A DNA stretch of 15,314 nucleotides. Origin: an uncultured Gammaproteobacteria bacterium. Its GTDB lineage: Bacteria; Pseudomonadota; Gammaproteobacteria; Pseudomonadales; Azotimanducaceae_A. Positions 12,474-15,314 of this stretch are shown here, in pieces (positions within the stretch are counted from its first letter, which is position 1; each line of letters opens with the position of its first letter). The translations under genes were made by a program, and so were the position numbers. The notes beneath the pieces were generated by a model. That model was not told the DNA's origin, did no database searches, and saw only the letters and a list, made by a program, of their open reading frames with translations. The DNA lies in NCBI GenBank assembly GCA_913049565.1, contig CAJWZG010000041.1:1-15314 (forward strand). Reading direction: 5' to 3'.

Positions 12474-14836
12474 CGTTGTGTTCCCGGTCTTCTGTTAAAT
12501 ATAGAGCGCAACCGATCCCCGAAACTGGACTGAATCCCGCAGCCAGATTTTGCTTGCAGAGTATCTGGCTGGCGTATGGGTAATACAACCACGTCGGCAC
12601 AGCTAGCCGCTGCGCGCAGCCCTGTGTCGAACTCTATGGCTAGCCATTGATTGGTCTCAATCAGTGACAACGGATCAGAACCTTCTGCCTGAGTCATCTC
12701 ATTCCAAATGCGTAGTGCGCCCGTGGTGCCTGTTAGTCCAGTGGGTTTGTTATCATCTCGCCCCACCCAAACTACGCTTAAACGGCTGTTATCGAAGCCG
12801 GCAAACCAGCTGTCGCGGTTGTCATTCGATGTGCCAGTTTTACCCGCGACCCCCTGTTGGGCGAAGGGCGAGGAGCGCCCTGTGCCTCGCTGCATGACAA
12901 TTTCTAAGCCTCGGTTTAGGGTGGTTGCGTCATCGAAGTCTATCGTTTGAGTCACATCAAATGGGTAGTGGGAGAGTGGTAGTCCTTGTTCGTTGAGCAC
13001 CGCAATCACGCTTTTCGGCGATGTTTTAAAGCCGCCGCTAGCAAAGTTCCCGTACAGCCGCGTCAGCTGCAGGGGCGACATAGGTTCGGCGCCTAAATAA
13101 AATGAGGGATAAGGGTTTTTCGGTGTATAACCGACGAGATCGGCAAAACGCTTTTGTATTTTTGCTAGACCGACTCGATTACCTAGGTCGACCATTGCTA
13201 AGTTCAGCGAGAGCGCGAGGGCCTTAATCATCGGCAACTCGCCTTGCGTTTTACCGTCATAGTTGCGAGGGCTCCAAGGCTCGCCGTTGGGTGGCGTCAA
13301 GGTGACGGCTTGGTCATTGATGAGATTCGCCCATTCGATGCCACTTTCTAATGCGCTCAATACAATGAGCGGTTTGATCACTGAACCGATGGGGCGCTGA
13401 GCGTTGATTGCCCGATTGAAGCCATCGACCCGGCCTTGCCGACCGCCCACTAGCGCGAGCACCTCTCCGGTCTGCGTGTCTGTCACAATGCTGGCGGCTT
13501 GTAGGCTGCCTGCTTCTTGATTTCGCTCATTTTCAATGGCAACCAGCGTGTTGCTGACAGCCTGCTGAGCGTTGGCCTGTGCGCGAGGTTTAAGGGTAGT
13601 AAAAATCCGTAACCCTTTGGTACGCAGGTCTTCTGCCGAGTAGCGCTCGCTAAGCTCGGTTCGCACGAGATCCATGAATGCCGGGTAGTAGGCGCCGGCG
13701 CTATTAGGGCTATCCACCACGCCTAAAGGGCGATCAATGGCATCTTGATGCCGCGTATTACTTATTAGTCCGTCGGTCAGGAAGGTATCGAGAATTCGGT
13801 TGCGCCGGCGGAGAGTGCGTTCTGAGTGACGAAATGGGTTGTAGTACGTGGGCCCGCGAATGATGCTGAGCAAGGTTGCGATTTGATCTGGCGACAACTC
13901 GTTGAGCGGTTTATTGAAATAGTATTGGGCGCCTAAACCAAAGCCGTGAATTGCTCGAGCTCCGTTTTGGCCTAAAAAAATCTCGTTGATATAAGCGGTG
14001 AGAATGTCTTGTTTCGAAAAGCGCAATTCCAAGATGACGGACATTGCCAGTTCTCGCAGCTTGCGCTCTATTGTGCGCTCGTTGGTGAGAAAATAACTTT
14101 TAACCAGCTGTTGGGTTAGGGTGCTGCCGCCCTGTTGTGTCTCGCCGCTCCGCATGTTGACAAAGGCGGCTCTGAGAATGCCTGGAATGCTGAAGCCTTG
14201 GTGCTCATCAAAGCTTTTGTCTTCGACCGCCTTAAGGCCATTGGTGAGCAACTCGGGTATCTGACGGGGAGTTAAAATTATCCGATCCTCGCCATGGGAA
14301 GGAAAAAAACTGCCAATGATTGCGGGCTCCAGCCGAACGAGCTCCAGCGGTGTACTACCATAAGTGATTCGCTGTAGCTGGTTGCCGATAAACCTCACGG
14401 TAATGCGCATGGATGGTCGTAGCGCCTCCATAAACGCAAAGTCTCTAAGGTGGATTGATACACCGCCGGGTATGGGCTGATAACTGCCGGGTGACGATAG
14501 ATCTGCTGTCTTGCGATAACCAAGACGCTGCAGTTCACCCTGTAACTGCTTGTTCGTTAGGCGTTTGCCAGCGAACAATTCTAAGGGTTGCGCATAGACC
14601 TGCGCGGGAACTGACCAAAGCCGCCCCTCGAAGGTTTGGCTAATGCTGCGATCCAAATAGTAGAGATAACCGGCAGTCACCAAGCTAGCCAGCAACGTCG
14701 CGTACATGATCGTTTTCAACAGCAGTCTAATGAGCCATTGCCGCACTCTTGGCAGCCAGCCTAGTTTCGCCTGCTTCTTACCGCCGGTCGAGCGTGACTT
14801 CTTTGTGGGGGGCTTGCTTGAGTTTTTTTTGACCAT
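12470..14836 (-). CDS. mrcB: Penicillin-binding protein 1B, bifunctional peptidoglycan synthase
   Basis: A 788-residue class A PBP that polymerises lipid II glycan chains and crosslinks the stem peptides at the inner-membrane periplasmic face. A short basic cytoplasmic tail is followed by one membrane helix (about 38-62). A UB2H regulatory region lies at about 80-165, where LpoB-type activators dock in E. coli. The GT51 domain shows catalytic E205 in A-V-E-D-K-S-F-D-E-H-Q-G, then GGS238TLTQQ, RKLRELAMS, YINEIFLGQ and RRRNRIL. The transpeptidase has the S485-V-I-K nucleophile motif, S-L-N, and K666-T-G. All catalytic residues are present. The ATG at 14836 has no strong ribosome site. Length matches PBP1b (about 770-840). 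It leads an apparent operon with the TPR lipoprotein and M48 protease genes. Confidence 0.97.
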   Translation of the reverse strand: MVKKNSSKPPTKKSRSTGGKKQAKLGWLPRVRQWLIRLLLKTIMYATLLASLVTAGYLYYLDRSISQTFEGRLWSVPAQVYAQPLELFAGKRLTNKQLQGELQRLGYRKTADLSSPGSYQPIPGGVSIHLRDFAFMEALRPSMRITVRFIGNQLQRITYGSTPLELVRLEPAIIGSFFPSHGEDRIILTPRQIPELLTNGLKAVEDKSFDEHQGFSIPGILRAAFVNMRSGETQQGGSTLTQQLVKSYFLTNERTIERKLRELAMSVILELRFSKQDILTAYINEIFLGQNGARAIHGFGLGAQYYFNKPLNELSPDQIATLLSIIRGPTYYNPFRHSERTLRRRNRILDTFLTDGLISNTRHQDAIDRPLGVVDSPNSAGAYYPAFMDLVRTELSERYSAEDLRTKGLRIFTTLKPRAQANAQQAVSNTLVAIENERNQEAGSLQAASIVTDTQTGEVLALVGGRQGRVDGFNRAINAQRPIGSVIKPLIVLSALESGIEWANLINDQAVTLTPPNGEPWSPRNYDGKTQGELPMIKALALSLNLAMVDLGNRVGLAKIQKRFADLVGYTPKNPYPSFYLGAEPMSPLQLTRLYGNFASGGFKTSPKSVIAVLNEQGLPLSHYPFDVTQTIDFDDATTLNRGLEIVMQRGTGRSSPFAQQGVAGKTGTSNDNRDSWFAGFDNSRLSVVWVGRDDNKPTGLTGTTGALRIWNEMTQAEGSDPLSLIETNQWLAIEFDTGLRAAASCADVVVLPIRQPDTLQAKSGCGIQSSFGDRLRSIFNRRPGTQR

Positions 14837-14857
14837 TCATTGTCTTTGAAGTTGAGC

Positions 14858-14919
14858 TGACGGCTGCACAGTCTTGGAATTCGAAAACAAAGAGTCGCTA
14901 ATTTTGGTTGAAGCCGTCA
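14858..14919. repeat. Inverted repeat upstream of mrcB
   Basis: TGACGGCT (14858-14865) and AGCCGTCA (14912-14919) are perfect 8-bp inverted repeats separated by 46 nt in the leader of mrcB. They could form a long-loop stem in the transcript or be two copies of a protein-binding half-site. No clear -10/-35 pair was found here. Confidence 0.25.
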
Positions 14920-15314
14920 ACGCTCTTTTTTCAAAAAGACACGCTTTTCTTAAATGTCGGGATGCTGCGTTCGGATGTTTATGCCGATCCAGAGTCGGAT
15001 GCGGATTTTTATCGCGTGCGTGCCGGGGTTCTTCGGCGGAAGACAGACTCAGTAGACGCTGTATTGACGCTTAACTACGTCAGTCTTGAGGTAAGCGCGC
15101 TGATGCATAACGCCCGGAACATCGACTTCGATGAATCTTGCGCGATAGTTGATTTGGGTCTGCGTGGCTTACTAGGCGATGCGTGGCAATTCTCGGTGTT
15201 GGCGATCTATGCTGACTGGGCAAACCAAGGGGTAGGCTAAAGTGTGGGTGGTCGCTATCGATTGCGTCAGTCGCCTTTTTCGATAGATCTGTTTCATGCA
15301 CGTTACCAAAGTGA
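14902..15314 (+). pseudogene. Remnant of an outer-membrane beta-barrel protein (5' truncated, in-frame stop)
   Basis: After a stop at 14899-14901 one frame is open to TAA at 15238-15240 and then continues with sensible protein to the window edge. Residues such as FYRVRAGVLRRKTDSVDAVL, VDLGLRGLLGDAWQFSVLAI and, after the stop, SVGGRYRLRQSPFSIDLFHA alternate polar and hydrophobic residues like transmembrane beta-strands joined by TD/D turns, as in porin-like outer-membrane proteins. No signal peptide or upstream strands exist: the only starts are TTG at 14908 and ATG at 14962, both without a good ribosome site. A decayed gene is the simplest reading. A short functional ORF (110 residues or fewer) or a sequencing error at the stop are alternatives. 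The 5' end lies in the upstream region of mrcB. Confidence 0.45.

Noticed and set aside
14874..15074. A 66-codon frame overlapping the beta-barrel remnant
   Set aside because: It is Cys/Arg-rich with no strand pattern, while the neighbouring frame has clear beta-barrel character.
1..15314. CRISPR arrays, tRNA/rRNA genes, insertion sequences, integrases or phage genes
   Set aside because: No regularly spaced repeats, no cloverleaf or rRNA-like sequence, and no transposase or integrase motifs were seen on either strand.

Overview
The window looks like a chromosomal segment of a Gram-negative gammaproteobacterium, plausibly a marine oligotroph of the Cellvibrionales/Halieaceae type. The evidence is a PBP1b-type cell-wall synthase with a UB2H region, lipoproteins with clear lipoboxes, an LpoP-like TPR lipoprotein next to the PBP1b gene, and paired Spinster-like MFS carriers. 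Base composition is moderate (about 50-55% GC by eye), with a more AT-rich patch inside one flavoenzyme gene. The taxonomic placement is inference. No rRNA, tRNA, CRISPR array, insertion sequence or integrase was seen.

Layout. (1) 1-3189, plus strand: a TetR/WHG-type regulator preceded by two palindromes (a likely operator), then a lipoprotein serine hydrolase of the beta-lactamase/6-aminohexanoate-dimer-hydrolase fold, then a nitronate-monooxygenase-like flavoprotein. The first 39 bases may hold the start of a divergent gene. (2) 3284-7401, minus strand: read 5'->3', an FMN-dependent alpha-hydroxy-acid oxidase, a RidA-fold protein, a class I dihydroorotase-type amidohydrolase overlapping it by 4 nt, and a DUF3089 alpha/beta hydrolase. 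(3) 7575-10292, plus strand: two related MFS carriers divergent from region 2 across a 173-nt control region. (4) 10289-14836, minus strand: PBP1b (mrcB), a TPR lipoprotein overlapping it by 4 nt, and an M48 metalloprotease-TPR lipoprotein. Region 4 meets the second MFS gene tail to tail with interlocked stop codons. (5) 14902-15314, plus strand: an outer-membrane beta-barrel remnant without a signal peptide and with an in-frame stop.

How the genes may work together. Regions 2 and 3 look like an uncharacterised uptake-and-catabolism module: carriers import a small molecule, the amidohydrolase opens a cyclic amide or ureide, the RidA-fold protein handles reactive imine or carbamate intermediates, and the flavoenzyme oxidises a 2-hydroxy acid. 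The substrate cannot be read from sequence. Region 4 is an envelope-maintenance operon: peptidoglycan polymerase, probable outer-membrane activator lipoprotein, and a quality-control protease.
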